Part shown: positions 25,690 to 35,004 of the stretch, piece after piece | How positions within the stretch are numbered: position 1 is the stretch's first letter | Layout: the number at the start of each line of letters is the position of its first letter | Assembly: GCF_001641635.1 (NCBI RefSeq) | Contig: NZ_LUUB01000125.1 | Span: 174,573-226,606 of the forward strand | DNA from: Bradyrhizobium centrolobii | Lineage (GTDB): Bacteria; Pseudomonadota; Alphaproteobacteria; Rhizobiales; Xanthobacteraceae | Direction of reading: 5' to 3' | Length of the DNA stretch: 52,034 nt | Notes under the pieces: generated by a model | What the model was told of the DNA's origin: nothing | The model's database searches: none | What the model saw: only the letters and a program-made list of their open reading frames with translations | Position numbers and translations under genes: made by a program

Positions 25690-26334
25690 ATGTCACCTTC
25701 TCCTACCAACAAGATCGCGCTCTTCATCGACGGGGCCAATCTCTACGCGACGGCCAAAACACTGGGCTTCGATATCGATTACAAGCGCCTGCTGAAGGAG
25801 TTTCAGAGCCGCGGGACGCTTTTGCGGGCGTTCTACTACACCGCGATCATCGAGGACCAGGAATACTCCTCGATCCGTCCCTTGATCGACTGGCTGGACT
25901 ACAACGGCTACACCGTCGTCACCAAGGCGACGAAGGAGTTCATCGACGCCTCCGGCCGCCGCAAGGTCAAAGGCAACATGGACATCGAGCTCGCGGTCGA
26001 CGCCATGGAGCTCGCCGAGCACATCGACCAGATGGTGCTGTTCTCGGGTGATGGCGACTTCCGCTCGCTGGTCGAGGCCGTCCAGCGCCGTGGCGTGCGG
26101 GTGACCGTGGTCTCTACCATTGCCAGCCAGCCTCCGATGATCGCCGACGAGCTGCGCCGCCAGGCCGACGTCTTCACCGACCTCGTCGAGCTGCAATCCA
26201 AGCTCGGCCGCGACCCGTCCGAACGCCCTGCCCCGCGCGATCGCAGCGAGCGCGAAGCGCGCCACCACGCCCCGCAGTTCCTCCAGCGCGCGACCACGAT
26301 GGCGCCGAGGGGCGATGACGACTTCGAGGAGTGA
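25690..26334 (+). CDS. NYN-domain (LabA/DUF88-type) putative ribonuclease
   Basis: This 214-residue protein has a PIN-like NYN domain in residues 8-165. The likely metal-binding acids lie in ALFIDGANLYATAK, VKGNMDIELAVDAMELA and VLFSGDGDFRSLVE. The C-terminal 45 residues are basic and disordered (RDRSEREARHHAP), suitable for binding RNA. LabA/DUF88 proteins include cyanobacterial clock output factors and RNA-processing enzymes; the substrate here is unknown. It overlaps the downstream glycosylase gene by 20 bases. Confidence 0.88.
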   Translation: MSPSPTNKIALFIDGANLYATAKTLGFDIDYKRLLKEFQSRGTLLRAFYYTAIIEDQEYSSIRPLIDWLDYNGYTVVTKATKEFIDASGRRKVKGNMDIELAVDAMELAEHIDQMVLFSGDGDFRSLVEAVQRRGVRVTVVSTIASQPPMIADELRRQADVFTDLVELQSKLGRDPSERPAPRDRSEREARHHAPQFLQRATTMAPRGDDDFEE

Positions 26335-26989
26335 GGCGGCCCGGTTAAGCCGCCAGGCCCCCACCGTCGTACCCGACCGTGATTGTCCGCTCTGCGCGCG
26401 TCTGGTCGCCTTTCGCGAGGCGAACCGCGTGCGCGAGCCGTCCTGGCACAACGCGCCGGTTGCGCCCTTCGGCGACATCAAGGCGCGCGTGCTGATCGTC
26501 GGCCTTGCACCGGGGATGCAGGGCGCCAACCGCACCGGACGTCCGTTCACCGGCGACTATGCCGGCGACCTGCTCTACGCGACGCTGATCGAACACGGTT
26601 TCGCCAAGGGGACCTATCAGGCGCGGCCCGACGACGGCCTGAAGCTGATCGACTGCCGGATCGTCAATGCGGTGCACTGCGTTCCACCGCAGAACAAGCC
26701 GCTACCTGCGGAGATCAACACCTGCCGCCAGTTTCTCGCGGCAAATCTCGAAGCGATGCCGAACCTGCGCGCGATCGTCGCGCTCGGGCGGATTGCGCAC
26801 GACACCGTGCTCAAGCCGCTGAAGCTGAAGGGCTCGCAGGCCCCCTTCGGTCACGGTGCCGTGCATCAAGTCGGCGCGATCAGGCTCTACGACAGCTATC
26901 ACTGTTCCCGCTACAACACGAACACAGGCGTCCTGACGCCGGACATGTTCCGCAAGGTGTTCGCGCGGGTGAAGGCCGATCTCGGCTAG
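26315..26989 (+). CDS. Type 5 uracil-DNA glycosylase (UDGb family)
   Basis: This 224-residue base-excision enzyme removes uracil, and in UDGb enzymes also hypoxanthine and other deaminated bases. Motif A is GLAPGMQGANRTGRPFTGD, lacking the polar catalytic residue of UNG as in family 5. Motif B is SYHCSRYNTNTGVLTP. Four cysteines that can hold a [4Fe-4S] cluster are present: C24 and C27 in DCPLC, one in NAVHCVPPQNK and one in INTCRQF. The ATG lies inside the NYN gene in another frame. Its 3' end overlaps the convergent peroxiredoxin gene by four bases. Confidence 0.9.
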   Translation: MTTSRSEAARLSRQAPTVVPDRDCPLCARLVAFREANRVREPSWHNAPVAPFGDIKARVLIVGLAPGMQGANRTGRPFTGDYAGDLLYATLIEHGFAKGTYQARPDDGLKLIDCRIVNAVHCVPPQNKPLPAEINTCRQFLAANLEAMPNLRAIVALGRIAHDTVLKPLKLKGSQAPFGHGAVHQVGAIRLYDSYHCSRYNTNTGVLTPDMFRKVFARVKADLG

Positions 26990-27567
26990 GCTTTGACCGG
27001 ATTGGCCTTCAGCCAGTCCAGGACATCGCCGGCGTTCCGGTCCGGCGGGAACACCGGATAGAACACGTGCGTGATCCGCGTGTCGTCGATGATGAGCGCG
27101 AGACGCTTGATCAGCGTCAGCCCCGCAACCTCCATGGTCGGCAGATCGAGGGCGCGCGTGAGTTCCAGCTTCTCGTCCGAAAGCACCGGAAAGGGCAGAT
27201 GCAGCCGCGACGCCATCTCGGTCTGGTAGTCGTTGCTCTGCGTCGAAAGGCCGAACACCTGCGCCGCGCCTTCGGCCTTCAACTCGGCGAAGAGATCGCG
27301 GAACGCGCAGGTCTGCGGCGTGCAGCCGCGTGCGCCCGGGATCATGTCCCAATCATCGACAAGCGCGATCTTGCCGGGCTCGCCGGTGCGCGGATAGGCG
27401 AACACCACGGTGCGCCCGCGCAGCGTCGACAGCGTCACCGAGGTATCATCGGTCGCAAGCAGGGTGATCGACGGCAGCGTCATGCCTATCAGGTGCGCGG
27501 CACCGCCGTCGTCGGTGGGGGCGGGAATCTTGCTCCAGTCAACCTCGAGCAGGTTTCTTTGAGTCAT
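26986..27567 (-). CDS. Peroxiredoxin, PrxQ/BCP-like
   Basis: This 193-residue thiol peroxidase reduces H2O2 or organic peroxides. The peroxidatic C82 and the resolving C87 lie in GARGCTPQTCAFRD, the five-residue spacing of PrxQ proteins. Before them, the usual YPKDNTPGC motif is expanded by about 15 residues (from YPRTGEPG to MIPGARGC), a variant I recall from a known bacterial subfamily. Downstream strands (VFGLSTQSNDYQ, LPFPVLSD) fit the thioredoxin fold. It follows smpB by four bases on the same strand and is probably co-transcribed. Confidence 0.88.
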   Translation of the reverse strand: MTQRNLLEVDWSKIPAPTDDGGAAHLIGMTLPSITLLATDDTSVTLSTLRGRTVVFAYPRTGEPGKIALVDDWDMIPGARGCTPQTCAFRDLFAELKAEGAAQVFGLSTQSNDYQTEMASRLHLPFPVLSDEKLELTRALDLPTMEVAGLTLIKRLALIIDDTRITHVFYPVFPPDRNAGDVLDWLKANPVKA

Positions 27568-27571
27568 CTCG

Positions 27572-28045
27572 CTATCCCCTCGCCCGCATCAGCCGGCCCT
27601 TCTCCCGGCCCCAGTCGCGCTTCTTCACGGTTTCGCGCTTGTCGTGCAGCTTCTTGCCCTTTGCAACTGCCAGCTGCAGTTTGGCGCGGCCGCGCTCGTT
27701 GAAGTAAAGCTTCAGCGGGATCAGCGTCATGCCCTCGCGGTTCACCGCGCCGATCAGCTTGTTGATCTGCCTGCGGTGCAGGAGCAGTTTTCGCGGCCTC
27801 TTGGGCTCGTGGTTGAAGCGGTTGCCCTGGAGATATTCGGGAATGTTGGCGTTGATCAGCCAGATCTCGCCGTTCTTCGAATCCGCGTAAGATTCCGCGA
27901 TCGTGCTCTTGCCGTTGCGGATCGACTTGACCTCGGTTCCGGTCAGCGCAATGCCCGCCTCGACCGTATCCTCGATCGCGTAGTTGAAGCGGGCTTTACG
28001 ATTTTCCGCCACGACCTTGATAGGACGTTCGTTCTTATCGGCCAT
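27572..28045 (-). CDS. smpB: SsrA-binding protein
   Basis: This 157-residue protein brings tmRNA to stalled ribosomes in trans-translation. The conserved segments are RKARFNYAIEDTVEAGIAL, GTEVKSIRNGK, NANIPEY and the C-terminal basic tail KLHDKRETVKKRDWGREKGR, which acts in the empty mRNA channel. ATG 28045 (MADKNERP) is preferred over 28054. The dapA-mscL-smpB order is compatible with an operon. Confidence 0.96.
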   Translation of the reverse strand: MADKNERPIKVVAENRKARFNYAIEDTVEAGIALTGTEVKSIRNGKSTIAESYADSKNGEIWLINANIPEYLQGNRFNHEPKRPRKLLLHRRQINKLIGAVNREGMTLIPLKLYFNERGRAKLQLAVAKGKKLHDKRETVKKRDWGREKGRLMRARG

Positions 28046-28106
28046 GGCAGACAAATCCGATCGAGATGCGCTTTAAGACGCTAACAGTTTGGATGAAGCG
28101 CGCGCG

Positions 28107-28550
28107 TCAAGACTTCTTGAGGAGATCGCGGATCTCGGTCAGCAGCTCGACTTCGGCCGACGGCTTCGGCGGCGTGGCAGGCGCCGCCTCCTGCCTGCGC
28201 TTCAACTGGTTCATCAGGCGGATCACCAGGAACAGCACGAAGGCGATGATGATGAAGTTGATCGTCAGCGTGAGAAAGCTGCCCCAGGCAAGCACGGCGC
28301 CTTGCTTTTTTGCATCCGCCAGATTGGTGGCGTCGACAGCCTTCGACAAGGGGATGAAGTGGTTGGAGAAGTCGAGCCCTCCGGTGGCTGCGCCGATGAG
28401 CGGCATGATCACGTCGCCGACCAGCGAATTGACGATGGCGCCGAAGGCGGCGCCGATGATGACGCCGACCGCGAGATCGACGACGTTGCCCTTCATGGCG
28501 AATTCGCGGAACTCCTTGAGCATCCGCATGCCCTTGTCCTCGACGCTCAT
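28107..28550 (-). CDS. mscL: Large-conductance mechanosensitive channel
   Basis: This 147-residue pentameric channel opens under membrane tension to release solutes on osmotic downshock. Motifs are MLKEFREFAMKGNVVDLAVG, GAAFGAIVNSLVGDVIMP and a second helix FIIIAFVLFLVIRLMN, followed by a short cytoplasmic helix. A non-conserved periplasmic loop contains LADAKKQGAV. ATG 28550 matches the family start. It lies 25 bases downstream of dapA. Confidence 0.95.
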   Translation of the reverse strand: MSVEDKGMRMLKEFREFAMKGNVVDLAVGVIIGAAFGAIVNSLVGDVIMPLIGAATGGLDFSNHFIPLSKAVDATNLADAKKQGAVLAWGSFLTLTINFIIIAFVLFLVIRLMNQLKRRQEAAPATPPKPSAEVELLTEIRDLLKKS

Positions 28551-28575
28551 GAAAGGCTCCCCAAACGCGATTGCG

Positions 28576-29466
28576 TCAGTTGACCAGACCGGCGTGGACC
28601 ATGGCGCTGCGCACCGCGACGCGTGTCGGCTCGGACACCGGCACCATCGGCAGCCGCAGCGTCTCGTCCATCTTGCCGAGCAACGACAACGCATACTTGA
28701 TCGGCGCCGGGTTGCTCTCGATGAAGAGGTTGTTGTGCAGCGGCATCAGCTTGTCATGCAGCTTCAGGGCGGTGGCGTGGTCGCCCTTCTGCCACGCTGT
28801 GTGGAACTCCGAGCACAGGCGCGGTGCGACGTTCGAGGTCACCGAGATGCAGCCATGGCCGCCATGGGCCATGTAGCCGAGGATGGTCGCGTCCTCGCCC
28901 GAGAGCTGGTTGAAGTCCTCGCCCATCGCGGCACGCTGCTGCGACACGCGCACCATGCTGGCGGTGGCATCCTTGACGCCGGCGATGTTCTTCAGTTCCC
29001 ACAGCCGCTTCATGGTGTCGACCGACATGTCGATCACCGAGCGCGGTGGGATGTTGTAGATGATGATCGGAATTCCGATCGCATCGTTGATGGCCTTGAA
29101 GTGCTGATAGAGCCCTTCCTGGGTCGGCTTGTTGTAATAGGGCGTCACGACCAGCACGGCGTTTGCGCCCGCCTTCTCGGCGTGCTGCGCGAGCTCGATG
29201 GCTTCCTTGGTCGAGTTGGAGCCGGCGCCAGCGATCACCGGCACGCGGCCCTTGGCCTCACTGATGCACCATTCGACGACCTTCTTGTGCTCGTCATGGC
29301 TGAGCGTCGGGCTCTCGCCGGTGGTGCCGACCGGGACCAGGCCGTTGGTGCCCTCTGAAATTTGCCAGTTGACCAGGGAGCGGAACGCCGCCTCGTCCAG
29401 CGAGCCGTTCTTGAACGGCGTGACCAAGGCGGTGAACGACCCCCGGAATTTCGTCTTGGCTGCCAT
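28576..29466 (-). CDS. dapA: 4-hydroxy-tetrahydrodipicolinate synthase
   Basis: This 296-residue enzyme condenses pyruvate with aspartate semialdehyde, the first committed step to lysine and meso-diaminopimelate. The TIM barrel shows GTTGESPTLSHDEH (phosphate and substrate loop), YYNKPTQEGLYQHF (catalytic Tyr), IIIYNIPPRS and GVKDAT with the Schiff-base lysine. A GGAGGAAG ribosome-binding site precedes ATG 29466. The transglycosylase gene diverges 191 bases away. Confidence 0.96.
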   Translation of the reverse strand: MAAKTKFRGSFTALVTPFKNGSLDEAAFRSLVNWQISEGTNGLVPVGTTGESPTLSHDEHKKVVEWCISEAKGRVPVIAGAGSNSTKEAIELAQHAEKAGANAVLVVTPYYNKPTQEGLYQHFKAINDAIGIPIIIYNIPPRSVIDMSVDTMKRLWELKNIAGVKDATASMVRVSQQRAAMGEDFNQLSGEDATILGYMAHGGHGCISVTSNVAPRLCSEFHTAWQKGDHATALKLHDKLMPLHNNLFIESNPAPIKYALSLLGKMDETLRLPMVPVSEPTRVAVRSAMVHAGLVN

Positions 29467-29657
29467 GGACTTCCTCCGTACGCGGCTAGGCTTGAGAGCA
29501 AGCCCCATACATATCGGGTCTATCCCGCCGGTAAAAGGCCCGCTTCCGCGTGACGCACCGTTTAAGCCGCGATTTTGCCGCGGTGGTGGTGCAAACCGGG
29601 CCGAAGTAAGCGGCTGTTGGTAATTTGTCCGCATATTCAATCGAATACTGCTAGGTC

Positions 29658-31904
29658 TTGAGCCACTTCACTGATTCGGGGCGACGTGACGCCGTGACCT
29701 CTCCTGCCCGTGCCGCACTGATCTCTGCAGGCCTTGCCATGGGCCTGATGGCGGCAATCGGGCTGGTTTCGGCCACCGCCTGGGCCGCCGCGAAAGTTCC
29801 GCTGCCGAAGCCGCGCCCGATCGCCCGCAACGGGGTTCCAAAGAGCAAACCCGACCCGGTCAGGCAGGATGTGCCGCAGGCGACCGCGGCAATCAAGCCG
29901 GCCGCTCCTGTCGTAACCGCTCCCGTGCTCGCGCCGGCAACCCGCCAGCATGCGGCCCCGCGCAAGCCGGCGCTGCCGGCCGCGGTCGCCGCGACCTCGT
30001 CGACCTCGCAAGGCGACAAGGACACGCTGGAGAACGTCATCGAGCTCGTGCGCAAGCGCAGGCAGGGCGATGCGACCAACGCCGAAGCCACGATCTCGGA
30101 TCCCGTCGCGCGAAAACTTGCGGAATGGATCATCCTGCGCAGCGAGGACAATGGCGCGACCGTCGAGCGCTACCGCGCCTTCCTCTCCGCCAATCCGGGC
30201 TGGCCGTCGCAGACCTTCCTGCGCCGGCGCCTCGAGGCCGCGATGTGGGACGACAGACGCGACGATTCGGTCGCGTGGTCGTGGTTCGAGAACGAATCCC
30301 CGATCTCAGCCAAGGGCCGCTTCTCGCTCGCCAAGGCGATGCTGGCGCGCGGCGACCGTGCCAATGCCGAGCGGCTGGTGCGCGAGGCCTGGCGCAGCGA
30401 TCCGATGTCGGAGGACACCGAGAACAACGCGCTCGACCAGTTCGGCGCCCTGCTCACTCCGGGCGACCAGAAGGCGCGGATGGACGCCCTGCTCTATGGC
30501 AGCGAACACGAGGCTGCGCTGCGCGCCGCCAAGCGCCTCGGCGCCGGCTATGTCGCGCTCGCCAAAGCCCGTATCGCCTCCTACAGAAAGGCGCCGAACA
30601 CGCGCGCGCTGCTCGAGGCAGTGCCGCGCGAATTGCACGGCGATCCCGGTTTCATCTTCAGCAGGATCCAGCTCCTGCGCCGCGAAGAGAAGTTCGCGGA
30701 AGCCGCCCAGCTCATGCTGTCGGCGCCGAAGGATCCGAACCGTCTCTACAATCTCGACGAATGGTGGATCGAGCGCCGCCTGCTGGCGCGCAAGATGATC
30801 GACACCGAGGAATTCCGCAGCGCCTATCTGATCGCTCGCGACGCAGCGCTGCCCTCGCGGGACATCTACAAGACCGAGCAGGAATTCACTGCTGGGTGGA
30901 TCGCGCTGCGCTTCCTCAACGATCCCTCGACCGCCGCGCAGCATTTCGCGCGCATCGGAGTGGGCAGCGTCAACCCGACCACGCTGGCGCGCGCCGGCTA
31001 CTGGCAGGGCCGCGCGGCGGAAGCCATGGGCCGTCAGCAGGAAGCCCGCAACGCCTATGCACGCGCAGCCGAACAGTCGACGAGCTATTACGGCCAGCTC
31101 GCTCGCGCCAAGCTCGGCCTGCCGCAGATCGAGCTGAACAGCGCACCGCGCGGCCGGGGCGCCGAGCGGCTGGAGATCGTGCGCGCGGCGCACTTGCTCT
31201 ACGAGCTCGACGAGCGCGAGCTCGCGGTGCCGATGCTCGCCGACATGGGCGAGAATGGTGATCCCGAGGTTCTCGCCGGCCTCGGCGAGCTGACCCAGCG
31301 CTATGCCGACGCGCGCGGCATGCTGCTGGTCGGCAAGGCCGCGCTCAATCGGGGCCTGCCGTTCGACTTCTACGCCTATCCCGTCAACGGCATTCCGCAG
31401 TTCACGCAGATCGGCCCCGGGGTCGAGCGCAGCATCGTCTACGCCATTGCGCGGCAGGAGAGCGCGTTCAATCCGGCTGTCGTCTCGCCGGCGCAGGCCT
31501 ATGGGCTGATGCAGGTGACACCGGACGCTGCGCGCTACGTCTGCAAGCGGCACGGCGCGACATACGACCTGTCGCGGCTGAAGAATGATTCGGTCTACAA
31601 CGCCACACTCGGCGCGGCCGAGCTCGGCGGCCTGCTCGAAGACTATCGCGGCTCCTACATCATGACCTTTGCCGCCTACAATGCCGGCCGCGGCAGCGTA
31701 AAGAAGTGGATCGACCGCTACGGCGACCCGCGCGACCCGAAGATCGATGCCGTCGACTGGGTCGAGCTGATCCCATTCTCCGAGACCCGCAACTACGTGC
31801 AGCGGATCATGGAAAATCTGCAGGTCTACCGCGCCCGCTTCGGCGGCGGCACGCGGTTGCAGATCGAGGCCGACCTGCGCCGCGGCACCGGCAGCGTGGA
31901 GTAG
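29658..31904 (+). CDS. Soluble lytic murein transglycosylase
   Basis: This 748-residue periplasmic enzyme cleaves the MurNAc-GlcNAc bond of peptidoglycan with formation of 1,6-anhydro ends. It has a signal peptide (LISAGLAMGLMAAIGLVSA), a Pro/Ala linker, a long superhelical domain (about 100-560) and a C-terminal GH23 domain with catalytic E601 in ARQESAFNP and AYGLMQVTP. It also has NATLGAAELGGLL and the terminal SETRNYVQRIMENLQVYRARF (last part only). The start is TTG 29658 or GTG 29694; both lie before the signal peptide, and neither has a strong ribosome-binding site. Confidence 0.94.
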   Translation: MSHFTDSGRRDAVTSPARAALISAGLAMGLMAAIGLVSATAWAAAKVPLPKPRPIARNGVPKSKPDPVRQDVPQATAAIKPAAPVVTAPVLAPATRQHAAPRKPALPAAVAATSSTSQGDKDTLENVIELVRKRRQGDATNAEATISDPVARKLAEWIILRSEDNGATVERYRAFLSANPGWPSQTFLRRRLEAAMWDDRRDDSVAWSWFENESPISAKGRFSLAKAMLARGDRANAERLVREAWRSDPMSEDTENNALDQFGALLTPGDQKARMDALLYGSEHEAALRAAKRLGAGYVALAKARIASYRKAPNTRALLEAVPRELHGDPGFIFSRIQLLRREEKFAEAAQLMLSAPKDPNRLYNLDEWWIERRLLARKMIDTEEFRSAYLIARDAALPSRDIYKTEQEFTAGWIALRFLNDPSTAAQHFARIGVGSVNPTTLARAGYWQGRAAEAMGRQQEARNAYARAAEQSTSYYGQLARAKLGLPQIELNSAPRGRGAERLEIVRAAHLLYELDERELAVPMLADMGENGDPEVLAGLGELTQRYADARGMLLVGKAALNRGLPFDFYAYPVNGIPQFTQIGPGVERSIVYAIARQESAFNPAVVSPAQAYGLMQVTPDAARYVCKRHGATYDLSRLKNDSVYNATLGAAELGGLLEDYRGSYIMTFAAYNAGRGSVKKWIDRYGDPRDPKIDAVDWVELIPFSETRNYVQRIMENLQVYRARFGGGTRLQIEADLRRGTGSVE

Positions 31905-32075
31905 CGGCGCGCGCCAGGTGTGTTCGCGGCGGAGATGCCGTCGGGCCTGACGGCGCCGCGCGAGGCACGACCGCCCCACCCCGATTCGTCGAGCCGGCTC
32001 TGAAGGTCGAGCACGATCTTCACGCGCGCCTCACGATATCGAGGGCTGTCGGCTGGCCGTCAGATCAGTGATCAC

Positions 32076-32182
32076 CGTCATTCCGGGATGCGTGCGAAGC
32101 ACGAAGGCCCGGAATCGATTGGGCCACATGCTCTGCGGCGGAATGGATTCCGGGCTCGCCCTTCGGGTGCCCCGGAATGACG
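32076..32182. repeat. Interspersed inverted repeat (CGTCATTCCGGG type)
   Basis: CGTCATTCCGGG (32076-32087) and CCCGGAATGACG (32171-32182) are perfect 12-bp inverted arms. Inner arms (AGCACGAAGGCCCGGAAT against ATTCCGGGCTCGCCCTTC) also pair. The type is very common between genes in Bradyrhizobium and relatives. Confidence 0.75.
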
Positions 32183-32531
32183 GCGGAGTTTGTGGGCGCC
32201 GCCGGTCAATCCGTCGAAGATGAAAGACCGGCGGCTTCCCGCCGCAGGGCCGATTCCGCCGATTTGTCCGCAAGGGGTGTCCGTGAGAGCGACGGACCGA
32301 TCGCGCATACGGACGTCGGAAATGGCATGCGCGCCGGAATCACGTCGGCAAGAGATTTCGATTGGGCGCCACGAAGGATGGACCAGCGGGGAGCCGCGCG
32401 CTCCTCTCTCGGATCTGCTTCGGCCGATAACCGGCCTCGATCCTGACCCTCGTCAACAACCGGCGATGATCCAGGCCGCACCGCGGTGCCAAGCCGCCAG
32501 CGCTCTCGCGTCGTCAACAAGAGCTCAGGAC

Positions 32532-32566
32532 AAAAAAGAACCCCGGCGGTTTCCCGCCGGAGTTCT
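32532..32566 (-). terminator. Rho-independent terminator of the porin gene
   Basis: On the minus strand GAACTCCGGCGG pairs with CCGCCGGGGTTC (GAAA loop), followed by TTTTTTG. It lies 22 bases after the porin stop and is the clearest intrinsic terminator in the window, fitting a highly expressed gene. Confidence 0.9.
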
Positions 32567-32588
32567 CATTCAGGTCGTTAGACCGGAA

Positions 32589-34181
32589 TTACCAGTTGCG
32601 CTGAGCGCGGAGGAGCAGAACGAAGGTGTCCTGATCCTTCAGCTCGTAGGTCGCAGCCGGCTTGGCGGGAATAGCGTTCACCGTCGTCGTCGTCAGCACA
32701 CCCGCGTACTTCTGGTCGACATGGGTCCAGGTGAAGTCTGCCGAGAAGGTCAGGTTCTTCACAGGAGTCCAGCGGGTGATGATACCAGCCTGACCAATGT
32801 TGAAGTCGGGGTTACAAGTCGTAACACCAGGTTGCGCCGTGGCGATCAGGCCGCAGAGCGTGCTCTTGGCCAGACTGCCGAACTGAGCCTGAGCGAAAGC
32901 ACCGTAGACCGAGGTGTTCCAGTACGGATCCCAGTTGTGGGTGTATGCGCCACGGAAGCCCCAGGTCTTGACCGTCTCCTGCGAGCTGCCGTTGACGTAC
33001 ACCGTGTCCGGAGCAATAACGGCAGCGAGGCTGCCGTACGCGCCGGGGAGGCCCGAGCTGCCGTAAATTCCGTACGTGCTACCCGCCAGGTTCTGGAAGT
33101 TGTAGCGGGTCGCACCGTCGGTGTACACGGCCTGGAGGTTGATCGTGTCACCCGCGCCGGTCGGGATGTTCTTGATCGACAGAGCGAGCTGAGCCGCCCA
33201 GCCCCACTTGTCATCCGGGTGGCCAGTGATTTCGCTGGAGCCGTAGTAACCAACGTGGTTGTCCTTGGCAGCGACCGACGCCTGGAACAGACCCCAAGCC
33301 TGGTCGACACGGAGCATACCGACGAGGTTCGGCGAGCGCGTGCCACCGATCGCACCGGTGCCGATGCTACCGGTGAGAATGCCAGTTCCAGAGGCGCCGC
33401 TCATGTTGAAGTTACCAGCCTGATAGTACTGGGTCTGGTCTTCGGCCGAGAACGAAGCCGTGATGCCCTGACCGAAGTCAGCGGTGTAGGTGAACTGGTT
33501 GACACCAGTGACCGTGCCGCTGCCGCCGACGAGGCTGTCGAAGTTGTTGCCTGGATAGTTGGTCCAGGGAGCGTCGAACTGCGACACCGCCTTACCCATC
33601 GTGAAGCCAGCGAACTGGATGAAGGCGTAGTACACGCCGAGTGAACCGCCCGAGGTGTTGCCGTCGGTGCCGTTCACCGAGCCGGAGCCCGAGCCGAAGA
33701 GAGCCGGAGCAGTTGCACCGACCGGGGTATTGACGCCGAGCGTGCCGCTGTACTGGGTCGCGCCAGTTGCGCTGCCGGTGCCGACGTAGTTGCCGGTCGT
33801 CCAGGAGAACACGCCATCGAAGAACGTGCGGACCACGCCGTACTCGGTCGCGGTGCGCGTGTCGATGTTGAGGTCTTCACGAGCGCGCATGGTGTAGTAG
33901 TTCGTCAGACGGTTACGTGCACCGTTGGCGCCCTGGCTCGAGACGTTCAGCTGACCGCTGATGTCCGAGTTCGTGTTCAGCGCGACTTCAGCGCGCAGAT
34001 AACCACCCAGCTTGATGCAGGTGTCAGTGCCCGGGATGTAATAGAATCCGGCACCGTACAGGGAGCAGATCTTCACGTATTCGACCGCTTTGGCCTTCAC
34101 GGGGAGATCGGCTGCCTGTGCTCCGCCAACGGCGATCAGACCCGCCGCTGAACCGAGCAAAAGGCTCTTAACCAACTTCAT
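32589..34181 (-). CDS. Outer-membrane porin, Porin_2 family
   Basis: This 530-residue protein has a signal peptide (MKLVKSLLLGSAAGLIAVGG, cleavage after AQA) and a mature N-terminus ADLPVKAKAVEYVKICSLYG, the signature of rhizobial porins. TDTCIKLGGYLRAE follows. The body alternates beta strands with Gly/Ser/Thr-rich loops, and the C-terminus ends in the aromatic residue W as needed for BAM-dependent insertion. C39 and C55 may form a disulfide. It should form a 16-stranded trimeric channel for small solutes. The strong terminator and isolated position suggest a single-gene, highly expressed unit. Confidence 0.93.
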   Translation of the reverse strand: MKLVKSLLLGSAAGLIAVGGAQAADLPVKAKAVEYVKICSLYGAGFYYIPGTDTCIKLGGYLRAEVALNTNSDISGQLNVSSQGANGARNRLTNYYTMRAREDLNIDTRTATEYGVVRTFFDGVFSWTTGNYVGTGSATGATQYSGTLGVNTPVGATAPALFGSGSGSVNGTDGNTSGGSLGVYYAFIQFAGFTMGKAVSQFDAPWTNYPGNNFDSLVGGSGTVTGVNQFTYTADFGQGITASFSAEDQTQYYQAGNFNMSGASGTGILTGSIGTGAIGGTRSPNLVGMLRVDQAWGLFQASVAAKDNHVGYYGSSEITGHPDDKWGWAAQLALSIKNIPTGAGDTINLQAVYTDGATRYNFQNLAGSTYGIYGSSGLPGAYGSLAAVIAPDTVYVNGSSQETVKTWGFRGAYTHNWDPYWNTSVYGAFAQAQFGSLAKSTLCGLIATAQPGVTTCNPDFNIGQAGIITRWTPVKNLTFSADFTWTHVDQKYAGVLTTTTVNAIPAKPAATYELKDQDTFVLLLRAQRNW

Positions 34182-35004
34182 GTTAAACCTCCAAGTTGCT
34201 CTATAGGGAAGGTTCCGGATCCGCTGGGTGACGACACCCTAAGGTTGGTTCCCTTGTCCCTTTAACTCACCGCTTAGCCGCTTCGCGCCTTCGGACACAC
34301 CCGCATGAACGCGAGGGACTTAAGCGAACCACCTAGAACGGGACGACCTCGGGATGCCCCCCTCCGTCGCTCAGTCACAATTACCGAACGTCCTTGCACA
34401 CACAACAACAGAACGCTCCGAAACGGGCCTATGGCGCGCGTTTTCCAATGGGTGTTGCACAAATAACACGCAGTTGTGATCAATCCGCCTCGACAAGCCA
34501 TTGAATTTGCTTGTGATTTTAAAGCGGTTCCATTGACCGCCAAAATTCCCGACTTCGGACGCATTGGGCCGACAAGCGGTGTTGCGGCTCTAACGCGATC
34601 GAATCGTGGTGTCGGAAGGAAGGACTCAGAGTGACGCGCTGGCGGCCAAGAATCGACTGATCTGGAAGGGAGGCGACCGCGACATCGCGCGGCCGACGAC
34701 AGTGGGGCAGAAGCCGGGGCAGGAACCAGAGCCTGGCGAACTACGGACGCGGCACGGCAATTAACCGGCTCCCGGCGCGGACAGTCGCCGCGCCGGCCGA
34801 TCGGGTCGCTCGGGCCGAAGAAGCGACTTCCCCCCAAGGAATCAACTCCAGGGATTCCTTGCCCCTTACCCGACGTTCAAGAAGCTGGTGAACGATCGGC
34901 ACAGCCCGACCTGCGACTGGAGACCGGCGTTGGCACAGTCAGTTCGGTGTTGAGGACGCTAGGTTCGCCTGTGCGAGCTGTAGCAGACGCACAACGCGTC
35001 TTCC
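34182..35004. other. Long intergenic region upstream of the porin
   Basis: This region of 823 bases holds the porin promoter and 5' leader (up to about 34550, with relatively AT-rich DNA near 34440-34520), then about 450 bases without a supported gene. The 187-residue minus-strand frame at 34274-34837 has no recognisable features or ribosome-binding site. A long porin leader, possibly regulated by small RNA, is compatible with the spacing but not shown. Confidence 0.5.

Larger units (their letters stand above)
31905..32588. other. Non-coding region after the transglycosylase gene
   Basis: This region of 684 bases contains one interspersed inverted repeat (32076-32182) and the porin terminator (32532-32566). 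The remaining 350 bases have no convincing gene; the open frames there lack ribosome-binding sites and have no recognisable product. Confidence 0.6.

Noticed and set aside
34274..34837. 187-codon minus-strand ORF upstream of the porin
   Set aside because: It overlaps the probable porin promoter and has no ribosome-binding site, domain or coding bias.
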